64,000 bases of DNA from Trichoplax adhaerens (taxonomy: Eukaryota; Placozoa; Uniplacotomia; Trichoplacea; Trichoplacidae). Position numbers and translations under genes: made by a program. Below, in pieces: positions 12,162-24,965 of the stretch. The DNA lies in assembly GCF_000150275.1 (NCBI RefSeq), contig NW_002060960.1:579316-643315 (forward strand). Direction: 5' to 3'. How positions within the stretch are numbered: position 1 is the first letter of the stretch; every line of letters begins with the position of its first letter. Under the pieces are notes generated by a model. It had not been told where the DNA came from and ran no database searches. It saw nothing but the letters and a program-made list of their open reading frames with translations.

Positions 12162-15100
12162 CTTCAGTTTTTCGAAATTTCAGATCCACCAAAGAATCTT
12201 ATAGATGAACAAATGGGAGTGATATTTTAAAGCTTGAGCCTCGAAATTTTATATAAAGACGTGTTACAGTATACGTTCACAGCAACTTTGGCAGAAAATT
12301 TTTAAATGTTTACTCTACTCCACAATTCCATTACAGGTGATAGTAAAGTATTTTATACGTATGTCAATCTTAGCGAATTAATATAGATAGATACAAATAA
12401 TTTATCACCTATTATAATTATTTATAGTATATCATAGGTCTAGTCTCTCTTAGACAGTCTATGTTATCCAATTGCAATAATTAATCAACGGTGCCACTCA
12501 TTTGCAAAAGAATATTAGCAAATAATAAAAATAATATTATAGAATTTATAGCTTGGTTTTATAGTTAATAGGTTTTTAGCTAATAATTAATTAACTCTAT
12601 TCTGTATATGGCTTAGCTCTCATTGGTACTTTAAACTTGCACAGGCGTAACTAGATCGAAATATCACTTTACAACGACAATATGACAGTAGCCCAATGCA
12701 CCATCATATGTCAATATTAGATTTATGTATTGTCTTACGATCTTTAGAGCTAATGTAGCAGACATCAAATCGTAAGGCGATCAGGTGTGAACTTTGCATC
12801 TAGATCAGAGTGACAGTTGATTCTGCTTTGTTTTGTTGAAATAAGGAGTAATTTTTGACGATGTGATAAATTTGACACCCAAGTATATTGAATCGAGTAA
12901 TAAATTTCACTATGCAAACAGGAAAAATTACGGCAATCAAATAGCAATAGTTATACTCGTGTATACGCATAATGCTACAACGATTATCCATTGATATTTT
13001 GGCATACTGCAGTTTAGAATCAGTTGAAATTACGTATACTGTTTTTAAACTACTACTTGTTGCGTCATGATGAACTTATACATCGTGTGATAGTGGTTAT
13101 ATCATACAGTAATTATGTGCATTAATCGAGGATTTGGCCGAATATAATAATAATTAACCAATTTACCAATTTTCCATAGACAATTGGGTCTTGAGTTCGA
13201 AACATTGTAGTCGGTTTTAGAGAAAATATTAGCCAAGACAAAAATAAGGAAATTAATATCGACAAGAAAGTCATTATACTGGTTTAATAACCTGCCGTAA
13301 AGCCAATTCACAGATTGAATCGGTCGAACTGCTTTCATCTAGGAGCAATACCTAACACAAGGAATTAAATATTTTCAGCGAGAAAAAATATTCAAGCAAT
13401 TGTTATTTTTGGAGTAAGTTCGCTCCTTTCTAGGCAGATATTACTATACTCGTATTGTAGTATTAGATACTTGGAATTTGTAAAAGATTGTCAGCTGATA
13501 CCGCAAGAAATTTTCTTGTCTATCTTAAAATCTGGAATAAAACAAGAAAATGAAATTATTGCCACATTATGACCTCAACAGTCATACGGATTAGACCGAT
13601 TTAAAATATACCGCGCAAAGTTGAAAGGTCTTACTTAGGCAAGACCACAACCCAAGCCCTAACCCAAGCATATCGGAGAATTTTAACATTACAATCATCT
13701 ACACTGTAATGGATAACTTGTAAATAAACTTCTAACCAGCAGTAAGTATGAGTAATTCGATAATATTAGAGATAATAGATAATTGTCTTACATTAAATAT
13801 AGTTAATTACTTCGCTCAATTTTAGTCTGCTTTTCTTAGATTGTTACACATATTCAAATACTGGACTCATTATTGTGATATACAACGGTAGTTAACGAAA
13901 CCCTTAATTCCGTTTTTGGTTCAAAATCAATCAAAGCGCTGTACTGTAATCATTACGTCTATTGCAGATAATCAAAACGATTTTAATTTTTGTCGTCACC
14001 ATACCCTCTACAGCACTTGCAGAATCAACAACATCATTATAATTATAAATCTCGGTTGAAAGTCAGCTTAAATCTATCGTGATTATGAGTCTTGAGCAAC
14101 TCAGCATAAACAGATTTGACGCGTAATATTACTGGATTTTGCAGTGTTTTCATCATGCATTGTCGTTGTTTACAATCTACTTAGGAAGTCAAAGTTAATT
14201 TTATTTACGTTCTACATTACCACACTTTACTGATAAATTGTAGATGCCGGTAGGTCGAGTAGTATAAAATATCTACAATAACTTATTTTACAAAATCTGG
14301 GCATTAGAATTTTAGTGCATGCAATGGTTTTGTAATAACTTGATTAATTCTTTACACATTAAAATATGCATATGAATACTGTGCAGGTAGGTATTCTCTT
14401 TATTTACAGACAATTCTATGCTACTTGTGCAAGTAATGTTCAGAACTTCCGATATTGTTTTCATGGCAGAAATTGCGTCTATTCGGTGCTAATACTACAG
14501 AACATATTTACTCACTACCAAGAGCACTCTTGCTGCGTGATTAAAGGTGATTGTATACTGTAAAATATAAATAGCTACTTAACAGCTACAATTATAGCGC
14601 TAGACGACGTTATCAGTATTTGTTTACAAATATTGGACCTGGCGAGCTAAGGGAAAGCACTTTACCATGTGTTACCTTTAGGTTAAATTTCTTAATCTTT
14701 GTATTATTATTAAAAGACAATTGACTTAATCTGTCTCGCCAGCGGTTGTGTACCTATGTAAATGTACATATCAAATATTTTGGCGGTAAATACTTTAAAA
14801 AATCGAGAGCAAAGTGTAATTAGCGAATACGGAATATACAGTATACGACTAACTCGAAATGCAGTGCAGTAATGGTTTGCAAGATAGGACCTACCTACTT
14901 GCCTTTACTATTCAAAACAGGACGTCATCCTATATAGGACATGCCGTTTAATAAATACTTATTATAGGCCCTATAGAAATATCGGTAAATTCAATTATAT
15001 ACGATAAACCTCCACCCACTGAATGTTTGTCGGTACAAACTGTTCGAGTGATCCATCAGTTGAAAATGAATAGCCTGTTACGTAGGATTAATGCAAGATT

Positions 15101-15441
15101 TTATTTGTTTAACGTTGCAATAGGATACAAAGTGACAGAACATGGTGATATCAACTTTAAAGAAATGATAATCATCCTTAGCTATTACATTACATAAAAT
15201 AAAAACATACGTGTACATATTCAACAATATTTGTGGGCATGTTGACTAATGAATGCATTGTATTTCGTAGAGTCTTGCATACCTCCCAGCTTCGATGCTA
15301 TTGTACTAATAATTAAATTAATTTTCAATCGATCCAAGTTCACACATTATAGCAATCATATCAAAAAATTCATGTCAAATTGGACATTAGCGGCGCTTTC
15401 TTGCTTACTTACAATTACAGAACAGTTATTCCTTTCGTAAT
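12162..15441. other. AT-rich intergenic DNA, left part
   Basis: I see no supportable coding exon, RNA gene or clear mobile element. The first few hundred bases should hold the ATIC promoter, but no TATA box at a convincing distance stands out. Short open frames here are AT-rich, lack family motifs and lack paired splice sites. Confidence 0.6.
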
Positions 15442-15476
15442 GCATTCATTTTGCGACCAATGCAGAAAATGAATGC
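15442..15476. other. Short perfect hairpin
   Basis: The 11-nt arm GCATTCATTTT at 15442-15452 is exactly complementary to AAAATGAATGC at 15466-15476, with a 13-nt loop. It is isolated in non-coding DNA and its function is unknown. Confidence 0.6.
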
Positions 15477-18400
15477 CACTAATTGATGATGGCTAATAAA
15501 CAATTCCGTACGTCATCTGTAATATTTACCAATCAAAGCCATCAGTAATATTTCCGTTTTTGAAGTTAAAATCTGTTCTAACTATGCGTCATATTTTATT
15601 GTCGATTAGTGTACGGTGAATTTTTGTTCAGTGGCGTAATTTAGTTAGTACCGAATTCATGAATTTCGCCCGTAAATATTTGATATTCCGAATGATTTTC
15701 TTCATGAATCACTATCTTAATTGTGCGTTAATTCGTTTACATAATCTGTCCTATAGCATTCTTTAATTCTATTAGCTGTCTTTACGTTCTTATTCCAATA
15801 TTCAATATTCATTTCGGTAATTTTCCCTTTACTAATCACATTTTGGTCATACGTTGATTTATTCGTGATTGACAATCTGATACCACATTTCAATTTTATT
15901 GGTTCTTGCTAATTGTTTATTAGTCAAAGGTATGCAGTGCTGACTAATTTTGCTCTATCATGGTTAAATGAATCACTGTTTTTGTAAATAGATATACAAC
16001 TGCGGATACCTTTTGTTCGTAGTTCTTAACGATATTACTAAATCATTTTCAAACGCTGGGTATGTGTATAGTCTGTCATCATGATTGCATATTTTTTTTA
16101 TACCTAAAATGCAAATAAAATTGATTATATCTATATCCTGTCCATTGTAGCTGTCCTCGTAGTAATGCATTGTTATCAGGTATCAAGAAAACTGATTTAT
16201 TCTTGCGCCTACAGTGAGCAAATGAGAAGCTAAATTCATTATGTACTACAATTATATTATCGATCAATCATCTCATTATATATAAAACTAAATAGAAATT
16301 AAATTATCGCCAATCGCATAAAGTATAACACAGCTGATTAATGCTGCTAATGAATGAAATCTTATAGTATGAGATTCTTAACAGTGTTTGCAGATCAAAA
16401 ACACTAAAAGCTTTCTTAAAATGCTACAGTATGATGGAATGTTATAAATAATGCGTAATGAGACATACTATACAGACAGCTTGGGACATAAGGTTAGAAC
16501 TTTAATATACAACAGGGATAGGCTAGATGGCACCTAAGGCATCGCATACCCTCCTCATATATGAAGCTATGGATTTTTTCTTTAAAAAAACACTATTTGA
16601 CAATATGTGCCAGATTCGTAATATGAATAAAACTAAACATAAGGTTGACTGTTCTTATTTATAAATACATACAGTATAATAGTTCAATTTAATCATCAGG
16701 GCTATAATATGACTTTACAATTATTAGTATCGAATTTTTTTGGCAAAGGCTAAAATCTACTTGAATAGTAAGTAAATTGAGGCTGGTAACAAAGCGCAAA
16801 AGGAATAAGCCTTTCATTTTGAAATGGATTCGTCAACTATCCATTATCGTATGAAATCTAGGCTGCATAGAATTACCATCTTGTTACGTGGAACGAATGG
16901 CGTATTTACTATTGATTTACAGAGATTGTCTTGAATATAAGTTTCATGATGATAGAGTTCACCGCCATTCATTTTATGAATGAAAGCGTGGATCAGAACA
17001 ACAATGGTATAATTGAATATTTCGATTATGTGCCACACTTATATTAAAAAAGAATCCCTCCAACTCAATCAAGATAGTATAAGGCCAGCATATTGTTGTA
17101 TAAGCCATCTGTTCACACAGATTGCAAAAGTTAATTGCATTTATTGTATTATGCCATCTAGCTTTAAAGTGATTATAGCATTGTTTAATATGATGAAAAT
17201 ACATGCTTACGAGAATGAATAATTTATGAGCTTCCATTGGGATTAATCTTGTTTATCGAATAGAAATATAGCAGTCGTGGGTGATAATTATATAATAATT
17301 AATTATATACGAAAATACCCATACTGCACTTCATCAACATCTTGAGGTATTAAACAATTATTCGAGAAAATGAAGATGTGTCTTGTAACATGCAGTAGCG
17401 TTATGCATTAAAACAATACTATACGAGTGCCTTTTTTTGAGATTACTAGAGCTCTAGTTAATGATAATTTTAAATAATTACCTTGTATAGTCTGAGGAAA
17501 TGGCTCGAACGCCTAGAAAAACTTAAATTAATGTAACAAAAGATTCTAAGCAGAGTTACTTTAAAGTTATTCTCAACGAAATAGGAATTAGGTCTTACTT
17601 GTTAATACAGAGTATTATTTGATATTATAGAGTACTATACATATCGTTAATAGAAATATTATTCACCATCTTTTGATTTAATTTCTAGGTGAAATCTTTA
17701 TTTGTATAAAGCAAGTTAGAAAGATATTTAAAGATAACAGCTGTTGCCTTCGTACGAAGTACAGAAGAATCGTCGATATAATTGATTCATCTTTAATAAC
17801 GATCGAAATAATATACTATTTAATACCAATCCTACAGTTCTTGATAAACAATAAAATACAAATGATCAGAATTAATAAAAGATTAGATGTACATTATTGA
17901 AACAAAGACTTGAGTAGATTTTATTTTTTTTTTTTTATAATAAATTGGGTTGGAGATCATATTGCAATAATGATGATTATAGAATACCGTCTCTATAAGA
18001 CTGGCAGCAAGGTGTAATTTTTCAGACTATTCGTGTTCGATACAATTCTTGATATCTTCTTATGAAGTGTTAGCGATCAATTAAATCAGTATTTGTATAC
18101 CTCGCAATACTATGTATATCAGTGATACAAATCAAGTTGATAAATGCTTAACATTGCTCAAAATTTCTTGCTTACTGGATGTCAGAAACAAACTTGCAAC
18201 ATCAGATCCATAATACAGCTACCACAGATGTTATGAAAGATTATATAAACATTAAAAATAAATATTATAAAGAGCAAAATTAATGACTTCCATTCATCGA
18301 GAATGCACATGATAATCGGGTGGCCTTAATATTAAGGAGTTTGTTCTACTAATAAACTGTTGATATGGTTAGCTATGGAACTATTCAACTGTGTTTACAA

Positions 18401-20686
18401 TTTTTATCAACAAAGTCGATATATTGGCTTGATAATAATGCTAGAAAGTCCCTATTAATAATTAAAATATCGATTTTTCCACGGCGCTTGCGTATGCTTA
18501 CATTTAATCTTGTTAAATTAATGCTAATAGTGAAGCAACTACCAAGATGTCAGATAACCATGGACCGCTAGTTACTATATAATATCAAGTGATCCATGCT
18601 GATGGTTAAGTGATTCTATCTACTAATTTATACATAAAATAAAATATATTTGTTTATGACTGATGTGGACTTCGTTCGTTGGTATTTTTAAATATATATG
18701 TGAACAAAGAGTATACGCGTACATATACATTATTTATCTTAACACACTAATTTTTAAAATAATACCACACATGTGATGGTATACAGATGCCTTACAGTAA
18801 TTTTTAGGCTTTAGCAATATCGTGTCAGTCTTAAAAGTATTGCGATTAAATAGTATCATAATCTGTTAGCACTAGCATACAAATTTTACAATATTATTAA
18901 ATAATAATTATACAGGTGAACTCTAGATTAGAATGGAGGTTCTATAAAATAATTTAATCTTTTCATATAAGTTAAGAAATGACAAATAGCAGTGATTGTT
19001 TTCTTTAGGATTTGTTTTAGAAGGAAGCGCATGATATGAATTCATTTTATTTCATCGTACTTTACGTAGTCCTCCCAGTAATTATTTGATGACTACAGTG
19101 CAGCGTAATGGTAGCTACATAAATTCGGCCGTATAGCAAAGGATTAAATATAGTAACTAAAAGGTTATGCGGTCCATATATTAAGCCTGATGTTGAATGC
19201 ATTCAACGTACTAAAATAGTAAGGCTAGTCTTTATTATTATTTCAATTATTGCTTTATCAGTTTATGAACTCTGGATGAAATTATTATACATCACTAGGT
19301 AAAGGATAGGCCACGGTAAATGAATCGATGTAGTACTAAGCGCTATTTAAGACTGCCATTTTCCAAGCCTACATGACTTGTAAGAATACTTGCAGAGGAT
19401 AAACTTTAGTCGCGACATACTTTCGTTCAATCCAACTTTTTGCTTTATTCTGTATTGTTATAGGACAATTCTGGAAGAGATAAACTGTATCTTTCATTCT
19501 TTATTTTATAACCATAGAAAATGTTACTGGTCTCTCTCCAATTCTCAGTGTGTTTGCTACAGCTTGTTACTGTTAGTAACACTTGGAAAGTTACAAATAT
19601 TACTCTAATGTCTGACGAATTTGATATGGCTAGAAAAAAAAAATGGAGACTTTTGACGTGACAAACCCTTTATTGTAATTTACTTCGTGATTAAACAAAT
19701 TTTTTAAAATACTGAAGAATGCAGTATCTGAAAATCAAGCCAGTCCATCGATATACCGGTAGTCAAACAAATTATAATATACTTATTCCTTACGACGTAA
19801 TATTATAATAATGTATAGCAGCTAATTTTTTGACGTTTGACCTATAGGGCAAATAAAATTTGTAATTTGTATTTACATCAGATGTTGCCGCTATTTTCTT
19901 GGAATAGTAAAGATTAATAGAGTTTAAGATTAAGAAACAGACTCATCGGACCAAAGTATATTATAATGTATTTATTATTTTTAACTTCATTATGCTGTCA
20001 TAACATGTGTAGCATTAGTATACTAGTCTACATTTAATGCAGTTCTAGGTATCATCTTAAGTGTATATCTCGTGAGTTTCATAGTCATGCCAATGATATC
20101 ACTGCTAAGGCATGGATCAGTATGCTTGAGATCTCCCATAGTGGGTTGGCCATAATTATGCCTAGCCGATCTCTGATTATTGGACTTACAGTAAAAACGC
20201 GATAGGAAGTAAACCAATATTAGGATGAATAACAATACGCATGAATGATGAACATTAGTACGAACTATTTATGGAAGCGATATGAATATATCAGAGGAGT
20301 TAAATTCGTATTAGCTGCAAAGCGACACTAAAGCCGATTGAATATTTAGTTAAGATTAACTCCTTGATGCTATGATGTGAGAGAAGTTGATTACTACACA
20401 TGTGTGCCTCGTGTGTATAAACACTGCCGTCGTAAGTCAGTAAAGTGACTGATATGAAATTGGAATGGCGAATGATTTACTGTAATAATGTGCAGTATAC
20501 TCGTACGCTTAAGTATTTCCCTACTGGCTTATTCCAAATTTACTGTCGGTGAAGATCTTTACACATTATTGAAACATTATTTTGATCATTATTTTGTCTT
20601 ACGATCAATTCAATTTTTTAGGAAAAGCGAATAAACTGATCATTTGTTCTAATCAACAACACTTATACCGAATAAAAATTGACTAT
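15477..20686. other. AT-rich intergenic DNA
   Basis: No gene is visible. A perfect 16-bp palindrome, GTTGAATGCATTCAAC, lies at 19192-19207. There is a long T run near 17927-17936. Otherwise I see only low-complexity AT stretches. Confidence 0.6.
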
Positions 20687-20922
20687 GGATATTAATGTTA
20701 TAGCGAATACCAATGTTGCTAATAGTATTTTGTTTTGGCAACAACTCGCAACGATTAATACTGGATTACATATCTTGATTACTTGTGAAAAGGTACTTGC
20801 TAATTACTTTATTATTCAATCGCTTACATATCAAGTTCCCTGATCGAATTTTATCGTTTGCGAGTTGTTACCAAAACAAAATACTATTAGCAACATTGGT
20901 ATTCGCTATAACATTAATATCC
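20687..20922. repeat. Long near-perfect inverted repeat (foldback)
   Basis: The left arm at 20687-20755 is complementary to the right arm at 20853-20922. Both outer ends read GGATATTAATGTTATAGCG. The arms differ by about one substitution (GGCAAC versus GGTAAC) and one single-base indel near the inner end (CGCAACGAT versus CGCAAACGAT). The spacer is about 97 nt and AT-rich. No transposase is encoded and no target-site duplication is obvious at the ends. Such high arm identity in non-coding DNA implies a recent origin or selection for the hairpin. It could be a foldback/MITE-type element or the source of a long hairpin RNA. Confidence 0.93.
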
Positions 20923-23856
20923 GTCTCTTATGATGAGGCCAACGCATTTAGAAGAGCAATATCGCACGGATTTCAATTGTACCTTAGCTATGAACGATAT
21001 CATTAACTGAATATTTCGGTTTACAAGTCTATAACTTAGTTAATTAAATGATTATGTCCATCGTTTATTTTTACGACTATATCAATAGACCGTAATTCTT
21101 TATTCTGTATCATTTGACTTGCAGATTATAAACTCTTGACCAGGTATATAAATATACTTTCTATCCATTAATCATCACCTATTTTAGCAATCATCAAGTG
21201 CTATCGGTCTAGCGTTTATTGTACTCTTGTACAAATATATTGATCATTGGTGGCGCAAATACAGCTATGGATAGACATAGATAGTAAATGTACTGGAGAA
21301 TTTTCGTTGAGCCGTCAAGCCAATTTTGTAGTAATTGCTGTTTAAGTAACACCTCAGTTTGATAGCAATGAGTTTAGGAAAGGATTCCACTTACTATTTA
21401 TATACTGTATTAATTAAGATTGAGTCAAATTCAAATTATTAAAATTAACCACGAATCCACGATGATTGCAGAAAGTATTTATAGTATTTAGAACGGTACA
21501 TCATGTTTTAAGGACGAATATCACAGGATGTAGGGCATCTAAAACTGAAGTGGTTATTGATTGATACAGTACTGTACTTAATAAACACAGAGAAATATGT
21601 TGCACAAGAGCTGTTTCCTACCAGACCATGACTAAAACTGGAGGTCTGAGTATGGACACTCTTGATTGATTGACGTAGTTCGAGTTGCATGGATTTCCTA
21701 ATGATAGAATGAGGTTAGTAAGAAATTGTAATATCTCTTAGCCTCCTTGGCAGCAGGTCGATTTCAATGAAGGGTATTTTTCAGGCAATTATGCGATTCA
21801 TGGTTTGTGCTTAAACAAATCTTATTAGGATAGTAAATGATATGTACACTAGTATAGTGCAACGTTGATTGACATACGATAGTTTGATGTTCAGAGGCAG
21901 CCGTCTGTGGCTGATTTGAGCTTAATAGGATCTTTAATAAGGCAAAGGCAAGACAGAGCAGCTTATGATAATTTCCTTATTGTTCATAATAATTATCAAT
22001 CTCATAATTTATCGCAGAAATACCCCATGTAGAATGATAAACAGTACTCTAACGTATAGCCTACAGTAAGCAAGACTCAATCTGGACTTGCGAATAGGTA
22101 CTCGTATTCGGACCTTACATTATCCAATGAACATGTACACTGTACAATAAGTAAATTTCCACCATTAAACAGGGTGGCTATAATGCACTGCAGCATTTGA
22201 TCGAGTACAGATACAATTGGATGTTGATCATGATACGGAAAAGTTCTCAATGTAACGCAAGGAAGAATGCTAAAATTTGGCTTTGCTGTAACTGTAAATC
22301 ATCGTATTGGCGAATATCATTTCATCATTTTTACCAATATCAAGGAATACCTTGACCTTTCACAGAACAGGACTCAGACCACTACTGTAGCAGTTGTCAT
22401 GGCCATTGCAATAATGTAAACGATCATGGACTATTGATGAAAATTAATTAATCATAGACTTGATGAAAGACAAGGATCTCGTTTGCAGATTTTTAGGTCT
22501 TGATAATACTGCATAGTATAAAATGGCGTAGCGTTGATAAATTTCCATGTTTATCTTTACTTGCATGCAAATGTAGGAGAAATCATGCATGGAGTATGCG
22601 CATGAAAACTTCATCTTTGGTGCGCGAAACTCGAGACTCTATTTAACAACAGTAGTTGTGCTGTAGCTTAGTTTATGCAGACTTTGCAGTTGATTAATTG
22701 ATGATCGATATCATTAGATGCGAATTATGGCTTGGTAATCATTAAGCAAGAGGAATAAAATAAGAACAATACAGTAAGAGTTGATAAAGAAAAAATAGGA
22801 GTCTGTGTAGGATTGGAAAGCATACGTTTGGTGACGGCCTTGCTATTTCTTGCGAGCGTTATTTAGTTAGTGACGAAATGACCACCCAAACGTGCTGAAG
22901 CTATTTCAATGTTTGTTTATTTATTTTCTGTGTTTTATTTTAACCGCAAGTAAACGACAGTGGGTGTACTAGCGACAAATGTGAACAAAGTGCTGAGTAC
23001 ACAGTTCAGAAATTCGATCAACGGAATGCATTGCATGCAGATTGTAATTGCAACATGTATTTTGGGGCGGCAGCGACGGTACAGCAAATCGGACAATCGC
23101 CCCCTCCCCAATCAATCGGATACGTACATATGTCGACCAATATGCGGCATTGCTATTGGTGGGTAAAATTTGAAATGAACATATTCAATTGTAAATAGAC
23201 GCAGTTACCTATGACACAAAATTCCTTTCTATCATCCCTTTTCTTAGCCTACGTACAGTAGTTGTATTTAGTAAATATGCTACAGAGAATGATTGAAAAT
23301 ACAGTCATTCATGGTAATTGAACAGCTCCAGCAAGTTGTGGCCTTTTTACGGGCTAGTAAAAAGAAGGATAGTGCAGTCATGGATAGACGATTGGTGCAC
23401 GCCTTTGAGTGAAGTCTGATTTCAACGGCTAGGGGTTCAACTTCAGCTTATAAGCAGAAGAAAAGTAAGGAGTAAGACTTTGCGAATGTGCAGAGCGTTG
23501 TGAACCATTTATGGCAACAAGAAAGGCATTTGGATTATTCACCTTCTCGAGGAATGAAACAGGACAGAGTGCAGTGCAGGGTACGGAGTCCATAGTTTAC
23601 ACTTTACTGTACGGTAATATAACACTGGTCCATAGGCATGGAGAAATAAAAAAGGATGCGACCTTTGAAGTCCAATCAATTGGTTGAATTCTTGTAAGCT
23701 GCAGGCGAGTATATCAATATTATTTTATTTTTCTATCTAACAGTCCATTTGAATCAGTTGTCCATGTTGCACCTGGTTGGACCTGGACAACAACGCAACA
23801 CTGAGTGTGGCCAAGGCTACAGTATAAAGTGCGTCACGTGCACAGGAGACTGTCCG
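20923..23856. other. Intergenic DNA
   Basis: No supportable gene. The stretch 23041-23160 is visibly richer in G and C than its surroundings but carries no recognisable exon. An 8-bp perfect hairpin, CTTTTTAC / GTAAAAAG, lies near 23345-23364. A few single ACAGT motifs occur. Confidence 0.55.
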
Positions 23857-23929
23857 TGCAGTACAGTACTGTACTGTACTGTACAGTACACGATGATGAC
23901 TGCAGTACCGTACTGTAGGGTACAGTACA
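23857..23929. repeat. ACAGT/ACTGT palindromic microsatellite
   Basis: Several ACAGT units followed by ACTGT units and back again, the same family as the tract-rich flank at 1-3.5 kb. It lies next to the assembly gap. Confidence 0.85.
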
Positions 23930-24110
23930 TGGCACTGTGGACAGCTGGTGAAGTGAGACTTTTTTGCTTCCCTTCACTACTACCATCCATGAGCGCAGTG
24001 GATGGGTCTAAAAGCTGTCCATTTGCATGCTGTACAGTCCTGCAAAAATGGACTGGACAGTCAGTAGTGGTCAATGCAGGCTTGGCAGTGAAACATTTTC
24101 ATCCATTGGA

Positions 24111-24249
24111 NNNNNNNNNNNNNNNNNNNNNNNNNNNNNNNNNNNNNNNNNNNNNNNNNNNNNNNNNNNNNNNNNNNNNNNNNNNNNNNNNNNNNNNNNN
24201 NNNNNNNNNNNNNNNNNNNNNNNNNNNNNNNNNNNNNNNNNNNNNNNNN
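24111..24249. other. Assembly gap (139 N)
   Basis: An unresolved run of 139 N. Sequence on both sides is less AT-rich than average and coding-like, and a repeat of the ACAGT family lies about 200 bp to the left. The true gap length cannot be judged. Any frame read through it is meaningless. Confidence 0.98.
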
Positions 24250-24254
24250 CTTAC

Positions 24255-24356
24255 CAACGCTGTAGCCAATCCATCTTCCGCCCGCCACCACACTCCATTA
24301 GGATTAGTCCCTCCTTTGTGTTCAATCATCGCCATTAGCATAACAATAGCAGCCAT
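24255..24356 (-). CDS. Candidate first coding exon of an unidentified minus-strand gene (partial)
   Basis: Read on the minus strand, an ATG at 24356 opens a 34-codon frame containing MAAIVMLMAMIEHKGG and VWWRAEDGLATAL. It ends exactly in phase 0 at a strong donor (TTG|GTAAG, intron from 24254) that runs into the assembly gap. A TATATATA box lies about 65 bp upstream on the same strand. Codon use is unlike the surrounding AT-rich random frames. I do not recognise the family. Beyond the gap, minus-strand sequence at about 24039-23930 follows an acceptor-like TTTTTGCAG and stays open (frame TVQHANGQLLDPSTALMDG), so it may be a later exon, but phase cannot be checked across the gap. Alternative: a chance frame on a short GC-richer patch. 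Confidence 0.4.
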
Positions 24357-24416
24357 GACAGCCTCTCCTCCAATGCATTAGGTCACGTGGACATTGGGCA
24401 AGATTGACCTGCCGAT

Positions 24417-24428
24417 GGTATATATAGG
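24417..24428. promoter_or_regulatory. TATA box, possibly bidirectional, with E-box at 24384-24389
   Basis: The sequence GGTATATATAGG has a TATATATA core that reads the same on both strands. To the right, a pyrimidine-rich start-like region lies 25 to 35 bp away, followed by an apparent first exon ending at 24483. To the left, the candidate minus-strand exon starts about 60 bp away. A perfect CACGTG E-box sits at 24384-24389. The TATA motif is seen directly; two-way use is inferred. Confidence 0.4.
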
Positions 24429-24447
24429 ACGCATCTGCTGGAGTGTT

Positions 24448-24965
24448 TTCATTTCTCCACGCTATTTTGCCCAAGTCTCCTAAGTAAGTACTCGACTGTT
24501 TACTATTTATTAATATTAGTGGATGTTGTTTTTGATGATGGAGGAAAAGCGAGCACAGTTGTTGTAATGTTACTTGAATTTCAAGTTGTTCATTTGCTTT
24601 TTATCTTATCCATTTTAGTTTGCCTTTCTTGAGTCAAGTTATCATTGTGCTGAAGACTGAAACAATCCAAATTCACGGACGAGGTAAGAGGATGAAAGGC
24701 GATGGCCAAGCAATGTTATGATTTTGCCGTAGCCTATTTTTCTTGATATTTGTCAATACTGCAGTTGGACGCTGTTTCTGACAGCGTATCCCAATTTTAA
24801 TTTGTACATTGAAAATCATTCCAATGAAATGAATGCCATGCTCTCTTTGGTGTTGTTTAGCGTTTGATCACAAGTCATCATTCTATTCCTCCAATCCAGA
24901 AACAAATTGCTCCCACTGACGACTAACCAGACGTCTTGCTCACAACTTCCTTCTCTCTGTAAAAG
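24448..24965 (+). ncRNA. Candidate spliced plus-strand transcript without ATG (5' UTR or non-coding RNA)
   Basis: Three splice-bounded segments follow the TATA box: about 24448-24483 (donor CTAA|GTAAGT), 24619-24683 (acceptor CCATTTTAG, donor ACGAG|GTAAGAG) and 24861-24965 (acceptor TTGTTTAG, donor AAAAG|GTAAGAC). All three donors are near-consensus and all acceptors are preceded by T-rich tracts. No segment holds an ATG on the plus strand, so this is either a multi-exon 5' leader of an unidentified gene to the right or a non-coding RNA. The evidence is splice motifs only; start and end are approximate. Confidence 0.35.

Noticed and set aside
23749-24381. Long plus-strand frame running through the N gap
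   Set aside because: Its length depends on unknown bases and on repeat translation; the minus strand offers a better ATG-to-donor exon.
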